From contig NZ_CP124747.1 in assembly GCF_041860085.1 (NCBI RefSeq), positions 4,154,001-4,218,000 of the forward strand: a stretch of 64,000 bases of DNA. The letters run 5' to 3'. The notes under the pieces are model-generated. The model was given only the letters and a program-made list of their open reading frames with translations. It ran no database searches and was not told where the DNA came from. The stretch's first letter is position 1. Every line of letters begins with the position of its first letter. This DNA comes from Schlesneria sp. DSM 10557. GTDB taxonomy: Bacteria; Planctomycetota; Planctomycetia; Planctomycetales; Planctomycetaceae. A program made the position numbers and the translations under genes. Of this stretch, positions 25,966-34,530 are shown one piece after another.

Positions 25966-26493
25966 ATGCGTGACATGAGTTTTCGAATTTCTCGGTGGGC
26001 GACGGGTGGCCTGGCCCTCGTGGCTGTCCTGGTGATGGCGGGACTTGGTTGGTCGCATTTTTATGACCTGGGGCCTTCCAAGGACGAGTGGGGGCTGAAG
26101 TATGAGGCGGAGGTCGTCCCGCAGGGGGACGTGCTGAATGTCTCGTTCACTCTGGCCGATCAGGGACGGCTCAAACCGATCTACTCAGTGAGCGTGGTGG
26201 CGTTCAGCGATCCCAGACCGGGGGGAGGACGAACTTACCTCTTGAATGCGACGATCGATCTGAAGCCGACCCCTGATGGGAAGCTGACAGGAACGCTGCA
26301 GGTCGATAAGAAATTTGCCGATCGGGCTCTCCTGCGGATCATGACGCTCACCTTCGACGGCAAGCCGCAGCGAGACGGGGCGCGGTACTACCAGATGCCG
26401 CTGAAACAGTTCACCAAGAAAACACCCGCCTTGGCGATTGGTCCCAAGCCCACGGCTCTCGCCGCTCCAATTCCATCGAAGGTTGCGCGGTAA
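25966..26493 (+). CDS. Small membrane-anchored hypothetical protein
   Basis: 175 residues from the ATG at 25966; an ATG at 25975 is also possible and the longer frame upstream looks non-coding. One N-terminal hydrophobic segment (WATGGLALVAVLVMAGLGW) is either a signal anchor or an uncleaved signal. The rest looks beta-rich: LKYEAEVVPQGDVLNVSFTL, YLLNATIDLKPTPDGKLTG, RALLRIMTLTFDGK. It may be a small Ig-like or other beta-sandwich domain outside the membrane. The family is not recognised. Confidence 0.65.
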   Translation: MRDMSFRISRWATGGLALVAVLVMAGLGWSHFYDLGPSKDEWGLKYEAEVVPQGDVLNVSFTLADQGRLKPIYSVSVVAFSDPRPGGGRTYLLNATIDLKPTPDGKLTGTLQVDKKFADRALLRIMTLTFDGKPQRDGARYYQMPLKQFTKKTPALAIGPKPTALAAPIPSKVAR

Positions 26494-26662
26494 CAGAGAC
26501 AGGTCCGTCCTGCGTCGCTGCGACCAGCCGCCGTGCGACTCGCACTGTGGAGCAGCGGTGACGTGGGGAATGAGGGAACCAGCCAGCAAGCCGCTGGTGC
26601 CGAGTGCCACCCCGTTCCCCGCATGGAGACGTCGATCGGGGAGAGGGGTTGGCTGGCAGTCT

Positions 26663-26989
26663 TTAGACGGGCTTCTGATTTTGCGGGTCTGATTCCTTCG
26701 GAGGGGCGGACATCAGGTCGGTGGCGTGCTTTGAGAGATGAATTCCTCGTTGCTTTGACGTCTTGACCAGTCCCATTTCTTCGAGCGTGGAGACAAGGGA
26801 TTCCAGTTTCGGTCCCAGGTCCGCGAGACGAGCTTCCAGATCCTGCAAGGAGAGTGGTGTGTCTGGGTTGTGGGCGAGAAACATCAGCAGATTGAGGCTG
26901 TCCACGCGGTTGAAGGTGGGATCGGCTGGCAGGGCGTCCTTCAACGCCTGACGAATTCTGCCCCAATCTCGTTTTCCTGACTTAGCCAT
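26663..26989 (-). CDS. Small winged-helix-like hypothetical protein
   Basis: 108 residues from the ATG at 26989, with a GGGA-rich stretch upstream; the frame extends further 5' but looks non-coding. The central part (VDSLNLLMFLAHNPDTPLSL, QDLEARLADLGPKLESLVST, LEEMGLVK) fits helix, helix-turn-helix and wing of a winged-helix fold, as in small regulators that sense context through partner proteins. It is alone on its strand and faces the 25966 gene. A regulatory role is a guess from fold pattern. Confidence 0.65.
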   Translation of the reverse strand: MAKSGKRDWGRIRQALKDALPADPTFNRVDSLNLLMFLAHNPDTPLSLQDLEARLADLGPKLESLVSTLEEMGLVKTSKQRGIHLSKHATDLMSAPPKESDPQNQKPV

Positions 26990-27506
26990 TCCGGTTTCCC
27001 GCCATCCACGGTGCCTGACGTCTTTCGTATCCCCACTCGGTTCAACTGCGCCCGCAATGTTATGCGAACCCGGAGGAATGTCCACCAGCAATTTGCGAGT
27101 GGCAGAATGTGAGGATCGCACTGAGAATTCATTCTGAGAATTCGCTTCACGGACCCAGCCCCTGACACAGCCCCTCAAACAGCCCTTGTGCCGAGGTCAG
27201 ACCGATCAGGCATCGATGTCGGAAACGAGGTAACGAACCGGGCGAACCACTCAGACGGGATCAGGTCAGGTCCTCGCGATGGCATGCGGTGACTTGCCAC
27301 GTTTTCCGAAACGTGCCACAGTCGAGAGGCTCGACGTGTCCAAATTTCTCGAACGGGTTTCTCTCGCAGTTGGTTTCTCTGTTTAGCGGCACTGTTGAGA
27401 CGATCGCCGAGAGACGGACGCCGGGCAGATCTGTGAGCGTCGACGCCGTTGCGGGTGACTGGTTTCGGATGGGGTTGCTCGGAGGCTTCTCAAAGCGAGT
27501 TCCTCG
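26990..27506. other. Intergenic region between divergent genes
   Basis: 517 bases that should hold the promoters of the 26663 gene (-) and the DUF1549/1553 gene (+). Two copies of GAGAATTC spaced 13 bases apart lie near 27122-27142. No other structure is recognised. Confidence 0.4.
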
Positions 27507-30500
27507 ATGATGTTAACGATGCGAGCCTGGTTCATTGTCGGGATGATTACTTGTTTGAGTTTCATCACAGCCGGGTTCGCTGGGGCAGCGTCGGCCGACG
27601 AAGCAGCAGACTCAAGGGGTCTCGCTGCCCCGCTCGCAGATCAGGAAATCGACTTTAACCGGGATATCCGCCCGCTCCTCTCGAAGAACTGCTTTCAATG
27701 TCATGGATTTGATGAGCAGGGACGGCAGGGGGGCTTGCGACTGGATCGAGCCGACGGAGCGACGGCCGTTACCGATTCCGGGTCCCGGGCGATCGTGCCG
27801 GGGAAGCCCGACGAGAGTGTGCTGCTGCAACTGCTGCGGAGCACGGATCCGCAGCTACGGATGCCACCCGAGTCGAGCGGAAAGAGTCTCTCTGCTGCAC
27901 AGATTTCCCTGCTGCAGCGCTGGATCGAAACCGGGGGACGCTATGCCGATCACTGGGCGTTTATCCCCCCTGCCCGGCCGAAGGTGCCTGAGACGGCGTC
28001 TGACGACTGGTCGCGGAACGCCATCGATCGATTCGTGCTTCACAGGTTGCGGCAGGAAGGGTTGCAGCCGACCGTGGAGGCAGACCCGGCCCGCCTGTTG
28101 CGGCGGGTTTCTCTCGATCTGGTGGGACTTCCGCCAACCTCCGAAGAATTGGACGAGTATCTGAATCAGGCTCAGTACGATCCCGATGCCGCTTATGAGC
28201 AAGCGGTCGATCGCTTGTTGAATTCACCTCATTTCGGGGAACGAATGGCGATCGACTGGCTGGATGCGGCGCGGTACGCGGACACGAACGGCTACTTCGG
28301 CGATCGACCACGGCAGGCCTGGCCGTGGCGGGACTGGGTGATTGCCGCATTCAACGCGAACCTTCCCTTTGATCAATTCACGATCGAGCAACTCGCGGGA
28401 GACCAGTTGCCCGCAGCCACGCGCGATCAGCGCATCGCGACGGGATTCCACCGCAACTCGATGGCAAACAACGAAACCGGTATCACGGATGAGGAATACC
28501 GTGTTGAAGCCGTAGCGGATCGCGTCGAGACCACGGCGAGTGTCTGGCTGGGAATGACAGTTGGGTGTGCCCAGTGCCACGATCATAAGTACGACCCGAT
28601 CTCGCAGCAGGAGTATTATCAGCTCTTCGCCTACTTCAATAATTCGGTCGAGCCGGGACTGATCTATGCTGATTCTCCCCCACCGACGATCGAGGTCCCC
28701 ACGGTCGAACAGGTCGACGAACTGGCGCGGCGGCAGCAGCGACTGACCGAACTGGAAGCGAGGTTCTCGAGGCTCTCCAGCAATCTGGAGGAGGATCTGA
28801 ACCAGTGGCAGCAGTCGGCATTGAGCGAGCTGAGTCCGCCGGTTCAAGATACGGCGCTATCCTACGACTTTGATCAGGACCAGAAGAATGCGCTCTCGAT
28901 CGGCACAACAATCAAAAAGCAGCCGGGAATTCGAGGCGAAGCGGGCCAGTTTGACGCCACGCAGCATGTCGAGGTGCCGCTCGACTTTCAGGCCGACGCC
29001 CCGTGGACGATCTCTGTCTGGTTTAAGTCGACCGGCTCGGTCGGCTGCCTGATTTCGAAGATTGAGCCGGTCGGGCGACGTCGGGGGCTGGAGGTGCTCT
29101 GGCAGAAGGGACACCTGCATCTCCACCTGGTCCATCAATGGGGCGTCGATGAGATTGTGGCGGTCACGCAAGAGAAGCTCTCGCAACACGACTGGCACCA
29201 CGCCGTGATCCAGTACGACGGATCTCATCAGTCGACGGGGCTGCGGCTGATCGTCGACGGCCGCCCCGCTCCGTTGACCATTCGACACGATCAACTGATG
29301 GGCAGTATCGAGTGCGACGAACCGCTGAGGATCGGGCGGCGCGATACGGGACTGGGTTTCTACGGGTTACTTGATCAGATCACCGTCGTCCCGTCGCTCG
29401 TCAGCGAAGGGGACGCGGAGACGTGGTACTACGACGAACGACTGCGAGGCATTCTCGAACGCCCTGTCGAGAAACGGGTCGCCGCAGAGACGAACTTTCT
29501 CAAGCAGTACTACATCGATCATCGAGCCGCCCCGGAAATCAAGGCGGCCCATGTTGACTTGCAGCGGGGGCGGGAGAGTGTTGCCGAGCTGCGTCGTCAG
29601 ATTCCGACAACGCTGGTGATGGAGGACCGCCAGGAATTCCGCCCGACTCACGTCCTGCTGCGAGGCCAATACGATCAGCCGGGAGCGGAAGTGCATGCGG
29701 GAGTTCCTGCGATCTTTCCCTCGGTCGAGGCGGACGCACCACGAAATCGGCTGACGCTGGCGAAGTGGCTCGTCTCGGGACGGCATCCGCTGACGGCGCG
29801 CGTCACGGTGAATCGGCTGTGGCAGCAATTGTTCGGTGAGGGACTGGTGCGGACCGTGAATGATTTCGGCTCACAGGGAGATCTACCGACTCACCCCCAA
29901 CTGCTGGACTCTCTGGCAGTGGAGTTCGTCGACAGCGGCTGGGACATCAAGCGGATGTTGCGGTTGATCGTGACCAGCGCCACGTATCGGCAGTCGTCGA
30001 ACGGGACTGAGGAACTGCTGCAGCGTGATCCGGAGAATCGACTGCTGGCGCATGGCCCCCGGTTTCGTCTCCCTGCGGAACTGCTCCGTGATCAGGCTCT
30101 GGCAGCCGCAGGACTGCTGACGCGAACGCTGGGTGGCCCCAGCGCTAAGCCGTACCAACCGGAAGGACTGTGGGAGGAAGTCTCTTACAACGGAGACGAT
30201 TCGTATGTCGAAGAGACCGGCGACAACTTGTGGCGGCGCAGTCTTTATACCTACCACAAACGACAGGCACCGCCCCCGGCGCAGTTAATCTTTGATGCGG
30301 GGACGCGGGAGAAGTGTCAGGTGCGACGATTGAGGACCAACACACCGCTGCAGGCGCTGCTCACGCTCAACGATCCGACCTGGATTGAGGCTTCACGGGT
30401 GCTGGCGGAAGCGGCGACGGCCAGTTCGCGTGATGACCAGCGACGGCTGATCTCCCTTTTCCGTCAGGTCGTCTCCCGAAGCCCGGATCCTCAAGAGATC

Positions 30501-30686
30501 GCTCTCCTGATCGGCCTGTTAGAACGACAGCGTGCTCGCTTCGGAGATGATCTGCCAGCCGCGGAGCAGCTCGTTCGCGTCGGCACGGCGCCCGGAAATT
30601 CCCAGCTTGATGCCCGGGAAGTGGCGGCCTGGACGATCGTGGTACACACACTTTTCAATCTCGATGAAGTGATCACACGCCGATGA
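27507..30686 (+). CDS. Secreted cytochrome-c/DUF1549/LamG/DUF1553 protein
   Basis: 1059 residues. A signal peptide (FIVGMITCLSFITAGFAGAASA) comes first. A planctomycete cytochrome-c-type domain follows, with heme motif CFQCH at residues 62-66 and the tail 'GEPxxSxLxxxxxxxDPxxRMPP'-like. DUF1549 starts at DHWAFIPPARPKVP and contains LLRRVSLDLVGLPPT. A concanavalin/LamG-like insert lies near 470-610 (APWTISVWFKSTG, LRIGRRDTGLGFYGLLDQI). DUF1553 starts at RLTLAKWLVSGRHPLTARV. These proteins are extracytoplasmic, very numerous in planctomycetes, and paired with DUF1501 proteins; their biochemical role is not established. The stop overlaps the start of the downstream DUF1501 gene (ATGA), so the pair is co-translated. 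Confidence 0.95.
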   Translation: MMLTMRAWFIVGMITCLSFITAGFAGAASADEAADSRGLAAPLADQEIDFNRDIRPLLSKNCFQCHGFDEQGRQGGLRLDRADGATAVTDSGSRAIVPGKPDESVLLQLLRSTDPQLRMPPESSGKSLSAAQISLLQRWIETGGRYADHWAFIPPARPKVPETASDDWSRNAIDRFVLHRLRQEGLQPTVEADPARLLRRVSLDLVGLPPTSEELDEYLNQAQYDPDAAYEQAVDRLLNSPHFGERMAIDWLDAARYADTNGYFGDRPRQAWPWRDWVIAAFNANLPFDQFTIEQLAGDQLPAATRDQRIATGFHRNSMANNETGITDEEYRVEAVADRVETTASVWLGMTVGCAQCHDHKYDPISQQEYYQLFAYFNNSVEPGLIYADSPPPTIEVPTVEQVDELARRQQRLTELEARFSRLSSNLEEDLNQWQQSALSELSPPVQDTALSYDFDQDQKNALSIGTTIKKQPGIRGEAGQFDATQHVEVPLDFQADAPWTISVWFKSTGSVGCLISKIEPVGRRRGLEVLWQKGHLHLHLVHQWGVDEIVAVTQEKLSQHDWHHAVIQYDGSHQSTGLRLIVDGRPAPLTIRHDQLMGSIECDEPLRIGRRDTGLGFYGLLDQITVVPSLVSEGDAETWYYDERLRGILERPVEKRVAAETNFLKQYYIDHRAAPEIKAAHVDLQRGRESVAELRRQIPTTLVMEDRQEFRPTHVLLRGQYDQPGAEVHAGVPAIFPSVEADAPRNRLTLAKWLVSGRHPLTARVTVNRLWQQLFGEGLVRTVNDFGSQGDLPTHPQLLDSLAVEFVDSGWDIKRMLRLIVTSATYRQSSNGTEELLQRDPENRLLAHGPRFRLPAELLRDQALAAAGLLTRTLGGPSAKPYQPEGLWEEVSYNGDDSYVEETGDNLWRRSLYTYHKRQAPPPAQLIFDAGTREKCQVRRLRTNTPLQALLTLNDPTWIEASRVLAEAATASSRDDQRRLISLFRQVVSRSPDPQEIALLIGLLERQRARFGDDLPAAEQLVRVGTAPGNSQLDAREVAAWTIVVHTLFNLDEVITRR

Positions 30687-32128
30687 ACAGACTCGATGAA
30701 TTCCTGCCACGTCGCGAGCTTCTCAGACGCGCCTGTCTCGGGGCGTGCGGGGTCAACCTGGGTGGAATGGCCCTCGCGTCTCTGTTGGGCAATGAAGCAC
30801 GGGTGGTCACGGAACGGCAGTCAGGCCCGCACCCGGTCGCGAAAGCCAAACACATCATCTATCTGTTCATGCATGGAGGGCCATCGCAACTGGACCTGTT
30901 TGATCACAAGCCGGATCTGAAACAACTGCATGGGCAGGAGCTTCCGGCGTCGGTGCGGGGAACTCAGCGACTGACGGGGATGACCAGCGGTCAGGCGTCG
31001 TTTCCTGTGACATCCTCGCTCTTCTCGTTTGAGCGTCAGGGTCAATGCGGAATGTGGGTCAGTGATGCCCTGCCCCGCACGGCCCAAATCGTCGACGAGC
31101 TTTGCTTTATCCGGTCCATGCATACCGAGGCGATTAATCACGATCCGGCAGTGACGTTACTTCAGACGGGGCATCAGCAACCGGGCCGCCCCAGTTTTGG
31201 TTCCTGGTTAAGCTACGGGCTGGGAAGTGAGAATCAGAATCTCCCTGCGTTCATGGTGCTGCTTTCACGCGGGAGCGCCGCACGTCCAGCAGACCCGCTC
31301 TATGCCCGGCTCTGGGGATCCGGCTTCCTTCCCTCCAATCATCAAGGGGTCGCCCTGCGGAGTTCCCGCGATCCGGTGCTGTACCTGTCCAACCCGCCGG
31401 GAGTCGATCAGGAGGTTCGGCAAGATCAGTTGGAAACGCTGGCAGCACTGAATCGGCAGGCAAACCGGGCCGCCGTCGATCCCGAGATTGAGACACGCAT
31501 CTCACAGTACGAGATGGCGTTTCGGATGCAGTCTTCTGTCCCCGATCTGATTGACCTCAAAGGGGAATCTCAGGAGGTGCTGAAGGCGTATGGGCAGCAA
31601 GTTCAACAGCCCGGCTCGTTCGCCGCGAACTGCCTGCTGGCCCGGCGCATGGTGGAACGGGGAGTTCGATTTATCCAGCTCTACCATCGAGGCTGGGACC
31701 AGCATTACAACCTTCCGAGCGATCTGCGGCTGCAGGCAGGGGATGTCGATCAGCCGTGTGCCGCCTTGATTCAGGACTTGAAGCAGCGCGGCTTGCTCGA
31801 CGAGACACTGGTCGTGTGGGGGGGCGAGTTCGGCAGAACGATCTACTCACAAGGAACTCCGGAAGCGACGAATTACGGCCGCGATCACCATGGGCGCTGC
31901 TTTACCATGTGGCTGGCGGGTGCGGGGATCAAGCCGGGGACCATCTACGGGGCAACCGATGACTTCAGTTACAACGTCGTCGATCGCCCGGTCCACGTGC
32001 ATGACCTGAACGCGACCCTGCTGCATCTGCTGGGGATCGATCACCAGCGACTGACATTTCACAATCAGGGTCGAGATTATCGCTTGACCGATGTCAGTGG
32101 CGAAGTGGTGTCGGGGATCCTTGCCTAG
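30683..32128 (+). CDS. DUF1501 family secreted protein
   Basis: 481 residues; ATG at 30683 overlaps the preceding stop. The N-terminus carries a twin-arginine-like signal (PRRELLRRACLGACGVNLGG), as usual for DUF1501. The family core has an alkaline-phosphatase/sulfatase-like fold: KHIIYLFMHGGPSQLDLFDHK near the start, then LCFIRSMHTEAINHDPA, ARRMVERGVRFIQLYHRGWD, LVVWGGEFGRT, GRDHHGRCFTMWLAGAGIKPG and the C-terminal VHDLNATLLHLLGIDH. It should act outside the cytoplasm together with the cytochrome/DUF1549/DUF1553 partner encoded just before it. The substrate is unknown. Confidence 0.95.
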   Translation: MNRLDEFLPRRELLRRACLGACGVNLGGMALASLLGNEARVVTERQSGPHPVAKAKHIIYLFMHGGPSQLDLFDHKPDLKQLHGQELPASVRGTQRLTGMTSGQASFPVTSSLFSFERQGQCGMWVSDALPRTAQIVDELCFIRSMHTEAINHDPAVTLLQTGHQQPGRPSFGSWLSYGLGSENQNLPAFMVLLSRGSAARPADPLYARLWGSGFLPSNHQGVALRSSRDPVLYLSNPPGVDQEVRQDQLETLAALNRQANRAAVDPEIETRISQYEMAFRMQSSVPDLIDLKGESQEVLKAYGQQVQQPGSFAANCLLARRMVERGVRFIQLYHRGWDQHYNLPSDLRLQAGDVDQPCAALIQDLKQRGLLDETLVVWGGEFGRTIYSQGTPEATNYGRDHHGRCFTMWLAGAGIKPGTIYGATDDFSYNVVDRPVHVHDLNATLLHLLGIDHQRLTFHNQGRDYRLTDVSGEVVSGILA

Positions 32129-32595
32129 CGACTGCAGATCACTGCAGCGCACTGGAAGTGATTCCATCGTACCCGGTCCGTGGGGCGCGCCGCTGACGAC
32201 GGGGATTCACGGGTGACCGGAGCCGATAAATGGTTTTGGAATTCAACAAAAAATCTTGCGAACCTTCTTCCGATCGAAGGGTCCATGTCGATGGCGGTGA
32301 TCAAGTTTGATCATCGTGTCACTGGTGTTCGTGAAGGAACACCGACTCGGCCTGGCGGAAGATCATGCTTTCAACACTGAACTACGAAACCAACCTCAGC
32401 AGCCCTTTGGAAGTGGGCGGTTCCATAAGTGGTTCCGTGGCAGGCTCCGTGCATCTTGTGTCCAGCAAGCCCTTTGCCGGCATCGGCCACACCCGTCCGG
32501 GAAGGGCGTTGACCAGAAACGTGGAAACCGGATCTCGAAGTAGCGAGCCGTCGTTTCCCTTGCGCACGTGACAGAGGCGGTATGCTGCCATCAGC
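32129..32595. other. Spacer after the DUF1501 gene
   Basis: 467 bases. Short frames are present (for example an ATG at 32365) but have no family resemblance. The stretch ends in a strong terminator, so a small RNA or leader transcript is possible; nothing more is supported. Confidence 0.4.
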
Positions 32596-32637
32596 AGAAA
32601 GCCCGGTGTCACACCCAGACACCGGGCTTTCTTTTTT
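32596..32637 (+). terminator. Strong rho-independent terminator
   Basis: A perfect 15-bp stem (AGAAAGCCCGGTGTC with GACACCGGGCTTTCT) encloses a 7-base loop and is followed by a run of T to 32637. It lies 470 bases after the DUF1501 stop and 57 bases before the first tRNA-like gene. The A-rich 5' side could let it work from the other strand too. Confidence 0.85.
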
Positions 32638-32694
32638 GAGGGTTCAATCACCTGCGGAAGCCCTCCCGGACGAATTCACGGAGGGCCGAGGTAA

Positions 32695-32766
32695 GGGCTG
32701 GTAGCTGAGACGGTTTAGCGCCTGGCTGAAGACCAGGAGAGAAGGATTCGAGCGCCTTCCAGCCCA
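32695..32766 (+). tRNA. tRNA-Phe-like (anticodon GAA)
   Basis: 72 bases fold as a cloverleaf: acceptor GGGCTGG/CCAGCCC (7 of 7), D stem GCTG/TAGC, anticodon stem CCTGG/CCAGG with loop CTGAAGA (anticodon GAA at 32728-32730), and T loop TTCGAGC at 32747-32753. Discriminator A. The last T-stem pair is A·G instead of the near-universal G-C, so the gene may be degenerate or specialised. CCA is not encoded. Confidence 0.6.
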
Positions 32767-32893
32767 CATTCTGTGTTGGAGTGTGCCACAAAGACATCTT
32801 CATCGAGGACGAAGAGTTGACGTGCTCGTAGGTCGATTTCGGGACGACTTCGCGCCAGTCCCCGTTCTCTAACTAACGATGTAATAACCGGAA

Positions 32894-32978
32894 GGAAGTC
32901 ACCCGGCTGGATCAGGGACCTGTCTTGAAAACAGGCGGCGGGGAAACCCGCTTGTGGGTTCGAGTCCCACGGCTTCCG
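32894..32978 (+). tRNA. tRNA-Ser (anticodon TGA)
   Basis: Acceptor GGAAGTC pairs with GGCTTCC. Anticodon stem CCTGT/ACAGG holds loop CTTGAAA (anticodon at 32926-32928). A long variable arm with a GCGGG/CCCGC stem marks a class II tRNA, and T arm GTGGG/CCCAC encloses TTCGAGT. Discriminator G, as expected for Ser. CCA is not encoded. Confidence 0.92.
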
Positions 32979-33048
32979 CTGACCATGGAATGACGGAAAC
33001 AAGCGATCGAGGTTTGCGTAAGCGCCCGATCGTTCGCGTGTGAGATGA

Positions 33049-33134
33049 GGAAGGTAGCCGGATAGGGTTTGCCGGGCCGGTTTGCTAAACCGTGCGGCCT
33101 TCGGGTCGTGAGGGTTCGAATCCCTTGCCTTCCG
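33049..33134 (+). tRNA. tRNA-Ser (anticodon GCT)
   Basis: Acceptor GGAAGGT pairs with GCCTTCC (one G·T). D stem CCGG/CCGG, anticodon loop TTGCTAA (GCT at 33084-33086), and a long variable arm from GCGGCCTTCGGGTCGT. T arm GAGGG/CCCTT encloses TTCGAAT. Discriminator G. The outermost anticodon-stem pair (C·T) is mismatched. Second of three Ser tRNAs in a row. Confidence 0.9.
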
Positions 33135-33216
33135 CCTGGAAAAGTTGACTTGTGGTCGGTGCCTGATGTCACCGTTCCCAGAGCCAAAGGAATGTCTGAA
33201 CTGGACAAGTCACAAA

Positions 33217-33306
33217 GGAAGGGCCACCCGAATGGCGACGGGAGCCGGTTGGAAGCCGGTCGAGTATTTTTTGAATGCCTTGCGGGTTCAACTCCCGCCC
33301 CTTCCG
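33217..33306 (+). tRNA. tRNA-Ser (anticodon GGA)
   Basis: Acceptor GGAAGGG pairs with CCCTTCC. D stem CCCG/CGGG, anticodon stem GCCGG/CCGGT with loop TTGGAAG (GGA at 33251-33253), and a long variable arm around the T-run at 33267-33272. T arm GCGGG/CCCGC encloses TTCAACT. Discriminator G. CCA is not encoded. Confidence 0.92.
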
Positions 33307-33813
33307 CTGAGTGAACGAAACGGGATTACACACGGACAGATAAGATTTCTTTGTCGAGATCGATCTATGACAGGGAGGTGAGTTGCTTGTTTGTGGTACT
33401 AAGCGTGCATCAAAGACAAGAATAAGGGGGACTGAGCAACTGCCCGAGAATAGATTCTCGTGTTCGCCTTTGCTTTCGGCGATGGGGGGTTCGGTCCAGC
33501 GGTTGTTGCGGTTGCGGGAAGCCTCTTGCGGCTGTTGCCGCCCCGGTAGCCGCGAGCGTCAACCGGGACTACCGTGAGTTTGGAATAATGTGTAGCGACG
33601 ATATCAAATTCGCTTCTGGTGGTTTCGTAATGAATCAGGATGGATTGAGTTGCGACCGAACGGATTGTTTCTTTGAGTGAATTCTTGCTTTTCGCGATTC
33701 CTGTGATTTAGTGGATAGATTGTGGCTTAGCTGTCCGGCTTTACTGCCGCGGTTTGGCGGAGTTACTTTGATGATTCCGTTTACGCCCCCGGATCGAAAC
33801 GAAGGAGGTTGTT
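33307..33813. other. Spacer between the tRNA-Ser cluster and the HNH gene
   Basis: 507 bases with no convincing gene. A GC-rich, hairpin-prone part near 33480-33575 could be structured RNA, but it matches no RNA family I recognise. The promoter of the HNH gene should lie here. Confidence 0.4.
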
Positions 33814-34407
33814 GTGGTCGCTGTGTTGAGTCGACAGACGCTGGTGCTGAACCGCAACTGGCAGCCGGTGGGCGTGGCTTCGGTCGCTCGTTCACTGACG
33901 CTCGTTGTTGCGGAGCGGGCTCGGATTGTCGACCCGGCCAACTTCCAGCTTTACACCTGGTCTGACTGGTCGCGACTGATTCCGCACGACGATGAATTGT
34001 TCGTGCAATCCGTCGCGTTCCGGATTCGTGTTCCCGAGGTGATCACGCTGACGGAATATGACCGCGTTCCCGTGAATGTCGTGACATTCAGTCGACGAAA
34101 CATTTACAAGCGGGACCGGTATACCTGTCAGTACTGCGGAGTGAAACCGGGGAGTGAAGAACTAACGCTCGATCATGTGTTGCCTCGATCGCGCGGGGGA
34201 ACCAGTTCCTGGGAGAACTGCGTTCTGGCTTGCCTGGCCTGTAACAACCGGAAGGCGGACCGGACCCCGGGCGAGGCCGCAATGCCCCTGCGGAAAGCGC
34301 CGGCCCGGCCGGCCTGGAAGCCGCTGTACGCTCAGCAGGCGGTCCGGATCGAAAACTGGTCTAAGTTCCTCAGCGAAGCCTACTGGAATGTGGAACTCTC
34401 CGAATGA
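33814..34407 (+). CDS. HNH endonuclease family protein
   Basis: 197 residues from a GTG at 33814, with AGGAGG at 33803-33808. The N-terminal ~95 residues (VLNRNWQPVGVASVARSLTL…) are the domain commonly found before the nuclease in this family. The HNH core is complete: CQYCG, LTLDHVLPRSRGG (the catalytic His), SWENCVLACLACNNRKADRTP. Two CxxC pairs bind a structural zinc. Stand-alone proteins of this type are common in bacterial genomes and their target is rarely known. It lies between the Ser tRNA cluster and the acetyltransferase. No toxin partner or phage gene is adjacent. Confidence 0.92.
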   Translation: MVAVLSRQTLVLNRNWQPVGVASVARSLTLVVAERARIVDPANFQLYTWSDWSRLIPHDDELFVQSVAFRIRVPEVITLTEYDRVPVNVVTFSRRNIYKRDRYTCQYCGVKPGSEELTLDHVLPRSRGGTSSWENCVLACLACNNRKADRTPGEAAMPLRKAPARPAWKPLYAQQAVRIENWSKFLSEAYWNVELSE

Positions 34408-34417
34408 TGTTCATGTC

Positions 34418-34461
34418 CGTCGCTTGAGGGAGTGGCTTCGCAGCGATTCACTCAAGCGACG
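34418..34461. repeat. 11-bp perfect inverted repeat
   Basis: CGTCGCTTGAG at 34418-34428 and CTCAAGCGACG at 34451-34461, separated by 22 bases, just after the HNH stop. No T-run follows, so it may be a factor-dependent terminator or RNA-processing hairpin. Confidence 0.6.
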
Positions 34462-34530
34462 CTCATGGATCGAAGATGTTGTCGTTGCTGTCGATAGAGA
34501 ACAGAGATGGTCTGCGAGGTGGAGGTCAAA

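Noticed and set aside
32365-32571. 68-codon frame before the terminator at 32596
   Set aside because: No clear ribosome site and no resemblance; the terminator alone is not enough to call a gene.
33480-33575. GC-rich structured stretch that could be an RNA gene
   Set aside because: No conserved motif of SRP RNA, RNase P RNA, tmRNA or 6S RNA is visible, so it is left as spacer.
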